Positions 17,098 through 25,309 of a stretch of DNA of 64,000 nt are shown here, one piece after another. Source of the DNA: Actinomadura rifamycini DSM 43936 (GTDB lineage: Bacteria; Actinomycetota; Actinomycetes; Streptosporangiales; Streptosporangiaceae). The DNA is taken from positions 1 to 64,000 of the forward strand of contig NZ_AULB01000018.1 in NCBI RefSeq assembly GCF_000425065.1, written 5' to 3'. A program made the position numbers and the translations under genes. Below the pieces are notes generated by a model. It saw only the letters and a program-made list of their open reading frames with translations, was not told the DNA's origin and ran no database searches. Numbering within the stretch: the first letter of the stretch is position 1; each line of letters starts with the position of its first letter.

Positions 17098-17763
17098 TTA
17101 CGCTTCCAGGTTCGCCAGACGGTAATGTCCTGGGAGGATCTCATCAGGAGCATCGTCATGTGACTGGATCAACCACCCCTGGTCGATCAGTTCCCGAAGC
17201 TCCTGTCGCCAGGTCGGTGTCTTCGCGACGCGTTCCAGCTGTTGCGGACTGGCCGGCCACGGGCTGATGTGCAGAAGGTATTCGAGCAATCTCTCCGCGG
17301 GCTTCCCGCCCCCCACGGACTCGATGGTCTCTTCGCTCGAGGCCACGGACTCGTCCAGGTGGGAGGCCGACAGTCGATACGGAGCCTCGGCGCCGTTCCC
17401 GCGGGTTTCGATCTCCCACCCGACTTGCCGAAGTTCACGGATACGCCGTGCCCAGGCCCTGATGGCCGCGACACCTTCCAGCTGGTGGGGCGAGACCTCC
17501 TCCCCCGGGTGCCCGCGAAGGTACAGGAGGAGCGCCGCCCGGGCTCCTCCGACGACTTCTTGACGCACTTCGGCGAGAGCCTCACGTGATTGGGCGAGAC
17601 ACACGCCTACTGCAGCCGCGGTCTCCAGCCACTCTTGGGGCTTCAGATCTTCTCGAGGCGTGTCCTGGACGATCGCCAACGCGTCCTTCAAGGACTCTTC
17701 GAGCTTCTCCAGTTGCTCGCTGTGATGAACGGATTGCCCACCGTCGGCAGGGGTGGTGTCCAT
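17098..17763 (-). CDS. Tandem winged-helix protein, possible modified-DNA reader or regulator
   Basis: A 221-residue protein. An N-terminal helical region (about residues 10-75, 'SEQLEKLEESLKDALAIV') is followed by two similar winged-helix units. Unit 1 is 'HQLEGVAAIRAWARRIRELR' then GWEIET...PYRL. Unit 2 is 'QLERVAKTPTWRQELRELID' then GWLIQS...HYRL. Domains with this helix-'RIRELR..GW.I'-'YRL' plan occur at the C-termini of several restriction enzymes, where they read DNA. No nuclease motif is present. The start MDTTPADGG has AAAGG upstream. It lies first in the operon order, so roles as repressor, discriminator or adaptor are all possible. Confidence 0.6.
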   Translation of the reverse strand: MDTTPADGGQSVHHSEQLEKLEESLKDALAIVQDTPREDLKPQEWLETAAAVGVCLAQSREALAEVRQEVVGGARAALLLYLRGHPGEEVSPHQLEGVAAIRAWARRIRELRQVGWEIETRGNGAEAPYRLSASHLDESVASSEETIESVGGGKPAERLLEYLLHISPWPASPQQLERVAKTPTWRQELRELIDQGWLIQSHDDAPDEILPGHYRLANLEA

Positions 17764-18836
17764 GTTGAGCCGTCGCCTTTCGTCCATCGTCGACGCAGAC
17801 CGACCATCACGCTCTCATCGTTCGGATGATCGGGCTCGCGGGGACAACTGCAGCCAATCTCGGCATGCCGATATAGAGCCCGCAGCTGACACGACTACAT
17901 CAATGCGGCCCTAGCACATCCGAACAATATTCATGTTGTAGCGGCCCACACCTTCAGGCTGTGAAGCGCATCCGGGTAAGGGTTACAAGCGGCTCGAACT
18001 CGAGCCGCACTCGCCGGAGAGTACGCCCGCGGATGCACGGATGTCAAGGCGGTTGATGCGGAAGATGCATCGACCGAGGAACGCGCCCCCTCAAACCCTC
18101 GAAACACCACATTCGACCGAGTGGGGCAGACACTGCGCACACGTGATTTTCTTGTACATTCGTGATCTCGGCTTGCGCGGCGGCCCGTTTATGGTGGAAC
18201 CTCGTGATGCCCGGCCCCAGGATCGGGCCGATGGCGCGATCGCGATCACCGTGATCTCCTATCGTCCATACGTGGATCCCCGGTCAGGCGCTAGCCGAAG
18301 GGATCCATGAAGCCACGACCCGAGATGACGAACCGGCAGCATCCCTCGCCGCCGAAGGGAGATGATGCACTACCCGCGAGCCAACCAGTCGACATGAATT
18401 GCAGGTCCGACGACCGGTAGAACCCAGCGGCCTCGCGATGGCATGCACCCGCGCCATCGAGTCGAGGTTGTCCCGAGTTCATCACTGAAGCGTCGGGACC
18501 CTTCAACACGTCTTGCCTCCGAACGCAGTTCGGGTACGAACCGTTCCATCGATGGCAAAGACGCTACTTCTCATGCCTTCGTTCGTGCACGAGCCGACGA
18601 CAAACGACGGGAGCACGCAGCTGGAAGCCTTGTGACAAGTGATCTCGGCGCCGCCATGGAGATCGTCCAATGCAGCACGGACGGCGCACGCATCAGCCGC
18701 ACAGCAGTCGGCGATGATCCAAGTCGACCTGGCCCGACGCCAGAGCCGACACTCCCGGCTGCGCACAGGCGCCTGCACCCCGCGCGACACGACAGGCGCG
18801 TCACCCCATCACTCGTCCATCTGCAAAAGGACGCCC
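17764..18836. other. 1.07-kb stretch with no supported gene
   Basis: This lower-GC stretch has only short frames without ribosome binding sites. It contains several palindromes: TCGGCATGCCGA (17860-17871), GATCGCGATC (18238-18247) and GATCAC-C-GTGATC (18244-18256). Promoters for the leftward defence operon and the rightward membrane-protein gene must lie here. It could also hold a decayed gene or a small RNA, but I see no direct evidence for either. Confidence 0.5.
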
Positions 18837-19142
18837 ATGTCGACTCTGGTCACCACCGTGATCGCCACCACCACGGCCGACGGCATCAGCCCTCGGGTCA
18901 TGACGCTGTTGCTCGGTTCCATCGTCGTCGCTCTGGTCGGCGGCTTCCTGGGTTACATCGTCTGCGACGGAACGCAGAACAAGAAGTTCGCCGCGGGAAC
19001 CATCTTGGCGGTCGTCGCCTTCGCGGGCGCTTACTCGTTCTTCAACGACTTGGTCTCCCCGGCCCCTCCGACCACGGTCGCCCCCCTTCCGCCCGGCGAC
19101 CCGGGCGCGGAGCCGACGCACCGGAGCCTGCACGACGGCTGA
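18837..19142 (+). CDS. Small two-helix membrane protein inside the defence island
   Basis: A 101-residue product, MSTLVTTVIATTTADGISPR at the N-terminus. Two hydrophobic segments follow: 'VMTLLLGSIVVALVGGFLGY' (about 21-40) and 'FAAGTILAVVAFAGAYSFF' (about 50-68). A Pro-rich, probably extramembrane tail closes it. AAAAGGA lies 6 nt upstream of the ATG, supporting this start. It is convergent with the methyltransferase and divergent from the helicase operon. Small membrane proteins in defence loci are sometimes effectors that act on the membrane, but nothing in the sequence proves that. Family not recognised. Confidence 0.7.
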   Translation: MSTLVTTVIATTTADGISPRVMTLLLGSIVVALVGGFLGYIVCDGTQNKKFAAGTILAVVAFAGAYSFFNDLVSPAPPTTVAPLPPGDPGAEPTHRSLHDG

Positions 19143-19160
19143 GCGGCGAACAGGGAGGAG

Positions 19161-19192
19161 CCGACCTCGGCCGGCGTGACGTCTGAGGTCGG
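19161..19192. terminator. 8-bp stem-loop after the membrane-protein gene
   Basis: Arms CCGACCTC (19161-19168) and GAGGTCGG (19185-19192) with a 16-nt loop, 19 bp past the stop codon. It probably works with the larger hairpin just downstream. Confidence 0.45.
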
Positions 19193-19209
19193 CGGGTGCC
19201 GCAGCGCCC

Positions 19210-19257
19210 CGCCGGGTGAACGGAGCGATGGATGCGACCACGTCCGTTCACCCGGCG
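19210..19257. terminator. Bidirectional terminator between membrane protein and methyltransferase
   Basis: A perfect 15-bp stem (CGCCGGGTGAACGGA at 19210-19224 with its complement at 19243-19257) and an 18-nt loop. It sits between two convergent genes, 17 bp from the methyltransferase stop, so it can serve both strands. Confidence 0.7.
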
Positions 19258-19273
19258 AGGCCGAGCGCCGGGG

Positions 19274-20407
19274 TCACACGTATTCCATGCCCTCGACCAT
19301 CACGTTCTCCAGCGCCTTCGGAGCCGGTACGCCCGCGACGTTCCAGGTCGTGAGTTTTTCCAGCATGTCTTCGGTGGGCGGATCCCATCCGAACGCTGCG
19401 GCGAGTACGTGCATTGCCAAACGAGGCGGGACGGCGTTGCCGATCTGTTGGCCGACGTCCTTCCCCGCCCATGGGTAGTCGCGAGGGAAGGTTTGAAGGC
19501 GGCCGGCCTCCGACATACTGAAGCGGGGCAGTTCTTCCCCGGTCCCGGAAACGACCCTGTTGCGGGAAATCTTGCCCGTCACGGTCGCCGAGGGCTCGTC
19601 ATGGGACCGCCGCCCGCGGGCCTTGGGATCGCCGCCCGTGCCATAGTTCGAGATGACGGAGAACGGACCACGTCGATCGAGCGCTTCCGTCATCGTCCGC
19701 CACGGCGCAAGAAGCAGGTCACCGCAATCCCGCGGAACACCCTTCCTGTAGGGCCGATGAGTCGGGACTGGAAGACGAACCGATTCGACGCCCAAGCGTG
19801 CGATGAGAACGGCGCGTTTCCTCGTTTGCGGAACGCCGTACATCTCCGTCCGCAACTGGCCGCAGTCGACGGCGTACCCCTCGGCGCTCAAGGCTTCCGC
19901 GTAGGCTTCCCAGACGGGAAGCACCGCGGGAACCTGTTCGAGAACGATGGCGTCGTATGGTGACTTTCGGACGTCGATCGCCTCGAGCGCCCAACGAAGA
20001 GGCTCCAGCACCAGGCCGGTGCGCTCGTCGCTCAGCTCGGCCAAGTCCTTGGCGATTTCTTCGCGGTCCTCCCGTGAGCGCATGCGCTTGACGAAGCTCA
20101 GAACTTCGTCCAGAGCTTTACGGCCGACGCCGGTTCCCGCGACGGTGAAGGTCTGGCAGGGGGGACCGCCGGCCAGAACGTTCGCATCCGGGTAATCGGA
20201 AGGCTTGTGGTCGCGCACGTCGCCTTCCACGGTTTCCAGTCCGGCGGCGCGCCGCGTCTCACAGGCCGATGCATCCCATTCGATGCCCACCGTCGGAATA
20301 CCGAGCTTTTCCGCCGCCACATCGAGGCCGCCGGGGCCGGCGAACAAGTCCACGATCTTGACGGGTTGCACTTGGTCTCCAGGTGTGTCGTTCGGGTCCG
20401 AGTACAC
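19274..20407 (-). CDS. C5-cytosine DNA methyltransferase
   Basis: A 377-residue enzyme that would methylate cytosine in a specific DNA site using SAM. Motif I is 'KIVDLFAGPGGLDVAAEKLG', and motif IV is 'AGGPPCQTFTVAG' with the catalytic Cys near residue 82. Motif VI reads LEQVP where ENV is usual, motif VIII is 'PQTRKRAVLIAR', and motif X is 'VGQQIGNAVPPRLAM'. The region between VIII and IX is short, so the target-recognition domain is small. GGAGG lies 6 nt before the GTG start. In DISARM class 2 a C5 methylase (DrmMII) marks host DNA, and that role is inferred here. It is transcribed separately from the helicase genes. Confidence 0.88.
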   Translation of the reverse strand: MYSDPNDTPGDQVQPVKIVDLFAGPGGLDVAAEKLGIPTVGIEWDASACETRRAAGLETVEGDVRDHKPSDYPDANVLAGGPPCQTFTVAGTGVGRKALDEVLSFVKRMRSREDREEIAKDLAELSDERTGLVLEPLRWALEAIDVRKSPYDAIVLEQVPAVLPVWEAYAEALSAEGYAVDCGQLRTEMYGVPQTRKRAVLIARLGVESVRLPVPTHRPYRKGVPRDCGDLLLAPWRTMTEALDRRGPFSVISNYGTGGDPKARGRRSHDEPSATVTGKISRNRVVSGTGEELPRFSMSEAGRLQTFPRDYPWAGKDVGQQIGNAVPPRLAMHVLAAAFGWDPPTEDMLEKLTTWNVAGVPAPKALENVMVEGMEYV

Positions 20408-20535
20408 CGCAGGCCTCCGCGCGATCGTTCACACCGGCCAACGGCGACGCCGACAGCTAGGCAGAGTACCGTGGATCACCGACGTCTTCTTTTCACGCCG
20501 ACTTCTCCACGCCACGCACCGGGCCGCGGGGTGGG

Positions 20536-21195
20536 TCAGGTGGCCAGGCCGTGGCGGTAGGCGTAGACGACGGCCTGGACGCGGTCGCGGAGGTCGAGTT
20601 TCGTGAGGATGCGGGAGACGTACGTCTTGACGGTCTCCTGGCTGATCACGAGGGTCGCGGCGATCTCGCTGTTGGAGCGGCCGTCGGCGATGAGGCGCAG
20701 GACCTCGAGTTCGCGGGGGGTCAGCGGGACGTCGTCCGCGCCGCCGCCGGCGGGGCGGATGCGGGCGGCGTAGCGGCCGACGAGGCGGCGGGTCACCTCG
20801 GGGGCGAGGAGCGCGGCGCCCGTCGCGACGGTGCGGATGCCGTGCAGGAGCTGGGCGGGCGGGGCGTCCTTGAGCAGGAACCCGCTCGCCCCCGCGCGCA
20901 GCGCCTCGTAGACGTACTCGTCGAGGTTGAACGTGGTGACGACGAGGACCTTGACGGGGTTCTGGACGCCGGCGCCCGCGAGCAGGCGGGTCGCCTCGAT
21001 GCCGTCGAGGACGGGCATCCGGACGTCCATGACGACCATGTCCGGGTCCAGTTCGCGGGCGAGGTCGACGGCGGCGCGGCCGTCGCCGCACTCGCCGACG
21101 ACCTCCAGGTCGGGCTGCGCGTCGATGATCGTGGTGAACCCGGTGCGGATCAGCGCCTGGTCGTCGCAGACCAGGACCCGGACGGGCGCGGTCAC
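20536..21195 (-). CDS. NarL/LuxR-type response regulator
   Basis: A 219-residue protein with an N-terminal receiver: acidic pair 'VLVCDDQALIRTGF', phospho-acceptor Asp in 'MVVMDVRMPVLDG', and Thr/Lys in 'VLVVTTFNLDEYVYEALRAG' and 'GFLLKDAP'. The C-terminal LuxR HTH is 'PLTPRELEVLRLIADGRSNS' followed by 'EIAATLVISQETVKTYVSRI'. The GTG start overlaps the sensor kinase stop by 4 bp. It is the last gene of a three-gene operon with the kinase and a CPBP protease, and it marks the return to high GC after the island. Confidence 0.92.
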   Translation of the reverse strand: MTAPVRVLVCDDQALIRTGFTTIIDAQPDLEVVGECGDGRAAVDLARELDPDMVVMDVRMPVLDGIEATRLLAGAGVQNPVKVLVVTTFNLDEYVYEALRAGASGFLLKDAPPAQLLHGIRTVATGAALLAPEVTRRLVGRYAARIRPAGGGADDVPLTPRELEVLRLIADGRSNSEIAATLVISQETVKTYVSRILTKLDLRDRVQAVVYAYRHGLAT

Positions 21196-22337
21196 GGCGC
21201 GCTCGCGGCGGGGATGCGGGCGCGGACGACGAAGCCGCCGTCGGGGCCCGGGCCCGCGGCGAACTCGCCGCCGAGGCCGTCGACCCGTTCGCGGAGCCCC
21301 GCGAGGCCCCGTCCGCTCCCGCCGGGCGACCCGGCCGCCGTGCTCGGGCCGCGGGTGCCGACCTCCACGGTGATCTCCTTCTCTCCGTAGTTGACCTTGA
21401 CCACGGTGGGGTTGCCGTGGGCGTACTTGAGGGCGTTCGTCAGGGACTCCTGGACGACGCGGTAGATGGTGAAGTCGGCGCTGCCGGCGCCTCCCGCGCC
21501 CTCCTCGGTGAACTCGACGGGCTGCCCGGCGCGGCGGGTCTGCTCGACGAGGGTCTGGAGTTCGCCGACGGCCGGTTTCGCGGGCTCGTCGTGGTCGGGG
21601 TTGAGCAGGTCGAGGAGGTGCCGCAGGTCGGAGATGGCGCGGCGGCCGGTGTCGGTGACGGAGCCGAGGGTCTCGTCGAGGCGCTCGGGGGCGGCGGTCA
21701 GGTACCGGGCGGCCTCGGCCTGGACGACCATCGCGGTGACGTGGTGGGTGACGACGTCGTGGAGCTCGCGGGCGATGCGGGTGCGTTCGGCGGCGCGGGT
21801 GGCGGCGGCGACGTGGCGGCGGCGCTCGGCCTCGACGGCGCGGATGTAGCGCAGCCAGGCGCCGACGCCCCACGCGAAGCACGTCGCCATGTAGAAGGTC
21901 ACGAACTCCGCGACGCCCACGGACGGGGCGAGGCGGTGGAGCGCGACGGCGAGCGGCACGTACGCGGCGGTGAGCAGCAGGGCGGTCGTGCGGCGGTGCC
22001 ACTCCAGGTGGGCGCCGGCGCTGAGCAGTGCGACGGCCATGCCGGTGCCCGCGAAGGTGTGGTAGCCGGAGAGCTGGTCGATGGCGAAGCCGATCGCCGT
22101 CAGGGCGAGGCAGACGGCCGTCCAGCGGCGGCGCACGACGAGCGGGAGGCTCTGGAGGGCGATCGCGGCGGCCGCGAGGGCGTCGAGGGGGCGGTCCGGG
22201 ACGGCGCCGAGCTGCGTCCCCTGGCCCTGGAACATCGGGACGGCGGAGCCGACGGCCAGGAAGAGGGCGAGGGGGGTGTCCCGTACCGTGACGTCCAGGC
22301 GGTGCCACAGGTCGGGAGCCCTGCGGAGCGTGATCAT
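21192..22337 (-). CDS. Sensor histidine kinase (HisKA_3/NarX type)
   Basis: A 381-residue membrane kinase. About four to five hydrophobic segments occupy residues 20-165. The dimerisation/phosphorylation helix is 'AERTRIARELHDVVTHHVTA', with the His in ELHDVV. HATPase motifs are 'VVQESLTNALKYAHG' (N box) and 'GSGRGLAGLRERVDGLGG' (G box). There is no obvious extracellular sensor domain, so it probably senses within the membrane. The ATG overlaps the CPBP stop as TGATG, so translation is coupled. Confidence 0.92.
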   Translation of the reverse strand: MITLRRAPDLWHRLDVTVRDTPLALFLAVGSAVPMFQGQGTQLGAVPDRPLDALAAAAIALQSLPLVVRRRWTAVCLALTAIGFAIDQLSGYHTFAGTGMAVALLSAGAHLEWHRRTTALLLTAAYVPLAVALHRLAPSVGVAEFVTFYMATCFAWGVGAWLRYIRAVEAERRRHVAAATRAAERTRIARELHDVVTHHVTAMVVQAEAARYLTAAPERLDETLGSVTDTGRRAISDLRHLLDLLNPDHDEPAKPAVGELQTLVEQTRRAGQPVEFTEEGAGGAGSADFTIYRVVQESLTNALKYAHGNPTVVKVNYGEKEITVEVGTRGPSTAAGSPGGSGRGLAGLRERVDGLGGEFAAGPGPDGGFVVRARIPAASAP

Positions 22338-23170
22338 CACTGGGCGAGCGTAGCGGTCGCGGCGGCCCGGTCGCGCCGGCGTCGCGGAACCACGTGGCCG
22401 CGGCGGTGGGCGAGCCACATGAAGACGACGGTGAGGACGGCGCCCGCCAGGACCGCGTACCCGCTCGCCTCCGGCCCGAAGTCGCCGCCGCTGAGCAGGA
22501 CGGGACCGGACGTCGAGCTCTCCAGCAGGCCCTCGGAGTCGCCGTTGCCGGACACCTGGGTGCTGAAGATCCCGCCCTGGGCGAAGTTCCACGCGAAGTG
22601 CAGGCCGATCGGCACCCACAGGTTGCGGGTGGCGGCGTAGGCGGCGGCGAGCATGCCGCCGGCCTCGATGGCGATGGCGACCGCGCCCCACAGGTTGGCG
22701 TCCGGGTTGGCCATGTGCATGAGGCCGAACACGATTCCGGTGAGGGCCAGCGCCAGGTAGGTGCCGATGCGCTCCTCGATGATCCGGAACAGGACGCCGC
22801 GGAAGAGCAGCTCCTCGGTGACGGCGGCGGCGGCCATGAAGCCGAGGATGCCGAGGGCGCCGGTGAGGGAGCCGAAGCCCTCGACGTGGTAGCCGCCGAG
22901 GAGGTAGATGTGCCCGATGACCACCGCGAACATCGCGGTGCCGATCAGCATGCCGCGGACGGTGGCGAAGGCGGCGCCCTGAGCGGCCAGCTCGGTGACG
23001 GCGCGGCGCTCGGTGCGGCCCACGATCCAGGTGTAGGCGGGGACGGCGAGGGCGGCCGTCGCGAGGCCGGCGATGAGGGTGAGGTACCAGACGTCCTGGA
23101 CGGCGCCGGCGACCGCGCCCCCGACGAACGCGACCGCCGCGACGGTCACGAGCTGCTTCAGCAGTCGCAT
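22337..23170 (-). CDS. CPBP-family intramembrane metalloprotease
   Basis: A 277-residue membrane protein with about eight hydrophobic segments. The conserved motifs of the CAAX-protease/bacteriocin-processing (CPBP) family are 'VTEELLFRGVLFRIIEE' (EEXXXR), 'IVFGLMHMAN' (FxxxH) and 'LWVPIGLHFAWNF' (HxxxN). AAAGGGG precedes the ATG. Substrate is unknown. Being first in an operon with a two-component system, it may shape or respond to the envelope signal sensed by the kinase (inference). Confidence 0.88.
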   Translation of the reverse strand: MRLLKQLVTVAAVAFVGGAVAGAVQDVWYLTLIAGLATAALAVPAYTWIVGRTERRAVTELAAQGAAFATVRGMLIGTAMFAVVIGHIYLLGGYHVEGFGSLTGALGILGFMAAAAVTEELLFRGVLFRIIEERIGTYLALALTGIVFGLMHMANPDANLWGAVAIAIEAGGMLAAAYAATRNLWVPIGLHFAWNFAQGGIFSTQVSGNGDSEGLLESSTSGPVLLSGGDFGPEASGYAVLAGAVLTVVFMWLAHRRGHVVPRRRRDRAAATATLAQ

Positions 23171-23402
23171 GATGCCCCTTTCGAGATGCCGCGCCCGGTG
23201 CGCCGCGTGCAGGATCGACGCTAGGGATCCGGGGGTCGCGCATCTTCCCCGCACGGTGGACATTCGCGGGTAGCTCGCACGGGGGACAGCCGGGAGGGCG
23301 GCGGTCTCCGCGGCGTTTTCCGTCGCCGGGCGCGAAGGCGTCGCGGGGTTCTTGTCACCGGCGGCGTGGCGGGCCGAAGCTCTAACAGATAGCGTCGTCT
23401 GT

Positions 23403-24341
23403 ATGACCTGGGGACGACGGGTACGGCACGGGCTCGCGGCGCTCTGCATCACGGTCGCGGCGGGGACGGCGGCGGCGCCGCACGCGGCGGCGGCGGACGA
23501 GGCGTACCCGGTGGGCGACGTCGGGACGGCGGTGCGCAACTTCTTCCTCAGCCCGGACGCCGTCGCCGGCGCGAACGACTGGGACTGCGAACCGTCGCCC
23601 GAGCACCCGAACCCGGTGGTGATCGTGCACGGGACGACGTCCAACCTCGGCTCCGCGGGGGCGGTGCTCGCGCCGACCCTCGCCAACGCCGGGTACTGCG
23701 TCTACGGGTTCAACTACGGCGGGACGCACCTGACGCTGGGCCGCGTCTACGGGCTCGGCGACATCGCGGAGTCGGCGCGGACGATGAGCGCGTTCGTCGA
23801 CCGGGTGCTCGCCGCGACCGGCGCCGCCGAGGTCGACGTGGTCGGCGGCTCCCAGGGCGGCATGATGCCGAACTACTACATCAAGCGGCTGGGCGGCGCC
23901 GCGAAGGTGCGCTCCCTCGTCGCGCTCGGGCCGACCAACCACGGCACGACCATGGACGGCCTCGTCGACCTCGGGCGGCGGTTGGGCGTGCTCGGGCTGG
24001 TCAACGACTTCCTGCGGTTCGCCGGGTCGCCCGCGCACGTCCAGCAGGAGGCGGGGTCGGAGTTCCAGGAGGCGCTGTTCGCCGACGGCGACACCGTCCC
24101 GGGCGTCCGGTACGTGACGGTGGCGACCGCGCACGACACGACCGTCACCCCGCTCACCAACTCGTTCCTGCACGGCGGCGACTCGACCAACATCCTGCTG
24201 CAGGACCTGTGCCCGGACGACCCGGTGGGCCACGCCGGGCTCTGGTACGACGGCCCGGTCGCGCAGATCGTCCTCAACGCGCTCGGCCCGGACGACCCGG
24301 CGTTCGCGCCCGAGTGCACCGGCTACGGCCCGCCCGCCTGA
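23403..24341 (+). CDS. Secreted lipase/esterase (alpha/beta hydrolase, class 2 lipase type)
   Basis: A 312-residue protein with a signal peptide ('GLAALCITVAAGTAAAPHAA') cleaved after the Ala cluster at about residue 31. The oxyanion motif is in 'NPVVIVHGTTSNLGSAG', the nucleophile elbow is 'VDVVGGSQGGMMPNYYIK' (GxSxG), and a C-terminal His is in 'DDPVGHAGLWYD'. Cys pairs (DCEPS, YCVYG, LCPDD, ECTGY) suggest disulfides, fitting an exported enzyme. The family hydrolyses triglycerides or short esters outside the cell. No strong ribosome binding site is seen before the ATG. Confidence 0.88.
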   Translation: MTWGRRVRHGLAALCITVAAGTAAAPHAAAADEAYPVGDVGTAVRNFFLSPDAVAGANDWDCEPSPEHPNPVVIVHGTTSNLGSAGAVLAPTLANAGYCVYGFNYGGTHLTLGRVYGLGDIAESARTMSAFVDRVLAATGAAEVDVVGGSQGGMMPNYYIKRLGGAAKVRSLVALGPTNHGTTMDGLVDLGRRLGVLGLVNDFLRFAGSPAHVQQEAGSEFQEALFADGDTVPGVRYVTVATAHDTTVTPLTNSFLHGGDSTNILLQDLCPDDPVGHAGLWYDGPVAQIVLNALGPDDPAFAPECTGYGPPA

Positions 24342-24371
24342 CCCGGCGCCCCGACTGCCCGGGCCGCCCGC

Positions 24372-25262
24372 TCAGCCGAGGGACGCGGCGAACTCCAGGA
24401 CGCGGGGCGCGTCGCCGAACGGGGCGATCAGCAGGTCGGTGGCGCCCGCGTCGGCGAAGCGGCGCAGCTCCGCGGCGACGGCCGCCTCGTCCCCCGCGAC
24501 GACCGTCTCGTGCACGCCCGCGAGCCCCTGGCGGTCGAGGGCCGCCCGGTAGGCGGCGAGGTCGGCCGCGGCGGCGAACCGGTCGGCGATCTCGCGGCGG
24601 ACGGCGTCCGGGTCGGCGGTGAGGGCGACGAGGACGCCCGCGAGCACGCGGGGCGCGGGACGTCCGGCCGCCGCGGCGGCGGCGGTGATGCGCGGCACGA
24701 CGTGGTCGGCGATCGCGGCGGCGCCCGTCCAGGTGGTGACGGTGCCGTCGGCGAGTTCCCCGGCGATGCGCAGCATCGCCGGGCCGAGCGCGGAGAGGAG
24801 CACCGGCGGCGGGGTCGTGCCGGGCGCGTCCACCGCGCCGACCGCGGTCAGCGTCTCGCCGCGGTGGGCGGGGTCCTCGCCGCGCAGCAGCGGGCGCAGC
24901 GCGGTCAGGTACTCGCGCGTGTGCCGCGCGGGACGGTCGTAGGGGATGCCGTGCCCGTCCTCGATGATCGGCCGGTGGCTCGGGCCGATGCCGAGGGTGA
25001 GGCGGCCGCCCGCCATCGCCTGCGCGGTGAGCGCCTGGCTCGCGAGCGCGAGGGGGTGCCGCGGGTACGTGGGGACGATCGCCGTGCCGACCTCGATGCC
25101 GGGCACCTCGCGCCCGGCGAGCGCCGCGGTCGTGAGGGCGTCGAAGGACGAGCCGTGCCCGAAGAACGCGCTGGCGAGCCCGGCGTCGCGGGCGAGGCGG
25201 GCCTGGGCGACGAGGTCGTCCAGGGGGGCGCCGCCGGCGATGGTGAACAGTCCGATGCGCAT
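24372..25262 (-). CDS. LLM-class (F420/flavin-dependent) oxidoreductase
   Basis: A 296-residue luciferase-like TIM barrel. It begins MRIGLFTIAGGAPLDDLV and includes 'VGTAIVPTYPRHPLALASQA' and 'GGRLTLGIGPSHRPIIED', which typify the actinobacterial F420-dependent subfamily. The cofactor could be F420H2 or FMN; the sequence alone does not decide. The gene is divergent from a TetR-type regulator, and two copies of a palindrome lie in the 88-bp gap, so it is probably repressed by that regulator and induced by an unknown ligand. Confidence 0.88.
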   Translation of the reverse strand: MRIGLFTIAGGAPLDDLVAQARLARDAGLASAFFGHGSSFDALTTAALAGREVPGIEVGTAIVPTYPRHPLALASQALTAQAMAGGRLTLGIGPSHRPIIEDGHGIPYDRPARHTREYLTALRPLLRGEDPAHRGETLTAVGAVDAPGTTPPPVLLSALGPAMLRIAGELADGTVTTWTGAAAIADHVVPRITAAAAAAGRPAPRVLAGVLVALTADPDAVRREIADRFAAAADLAAYRAALDRQGLAGVHETVVAGDEAAVAAELRRFADAGATDLLIAPFGDAPRVLEFAASLG

Positions 25263-25271
25263 GATCGCTCC

Positions 25272-25294
25272 AACCTGAATCGGATATTCCGGTT
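25272..25294. promoter_or_regulatory. TetR operator, copy 1
   Basis: A 23-bp imperfect palindrome, AACCTGAAT-N5-ATTCCGGTT, 10 bp upstream of the LLM oxidoreductase start. The half-sites pair as AACCnGAAT / ATTCnGGTT. The same motif recurs 38 bp away. Confidence 0.75.
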
Positions 25295-25309
25295 CCGTTC
25301 GCCCAGGGT

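Larger units (their letters stand above)
5578..20407. other. Lower-GC defence island (DISARM-related cassette)
   Basis: From about 5570 to 20450 third-position GC and overall GC drop visibly compared with both flanks. AT-rich runs occur here that are absent elsewhere, for example at 17080-17095. The content is two SF2 helicase-type proteins, one SF1 helicase, a GHKL ATPase, a DUF1998 protein, a tandem winged-helix protein, a C5 DNA methyltransferase and a small membrane protein. I saw no integrase, tRNA or direct repeats at the edges, so the mode of acquisition is unknown. Confidence 0.75.

Noticed and set aside
18041..18310. 89-codon plus-strand frame in the gap of the defence island
   Set aside because: No ribosome binding site and no coding-like composition. 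It overlaps the palindromes of a likely regulatory region.
20408..20535. Search for an attachment site or direct repeat matching the left island boundary
   Set aside because: No shared sequence of convincing length was seen between about 5540-5600 and 20408-20535.
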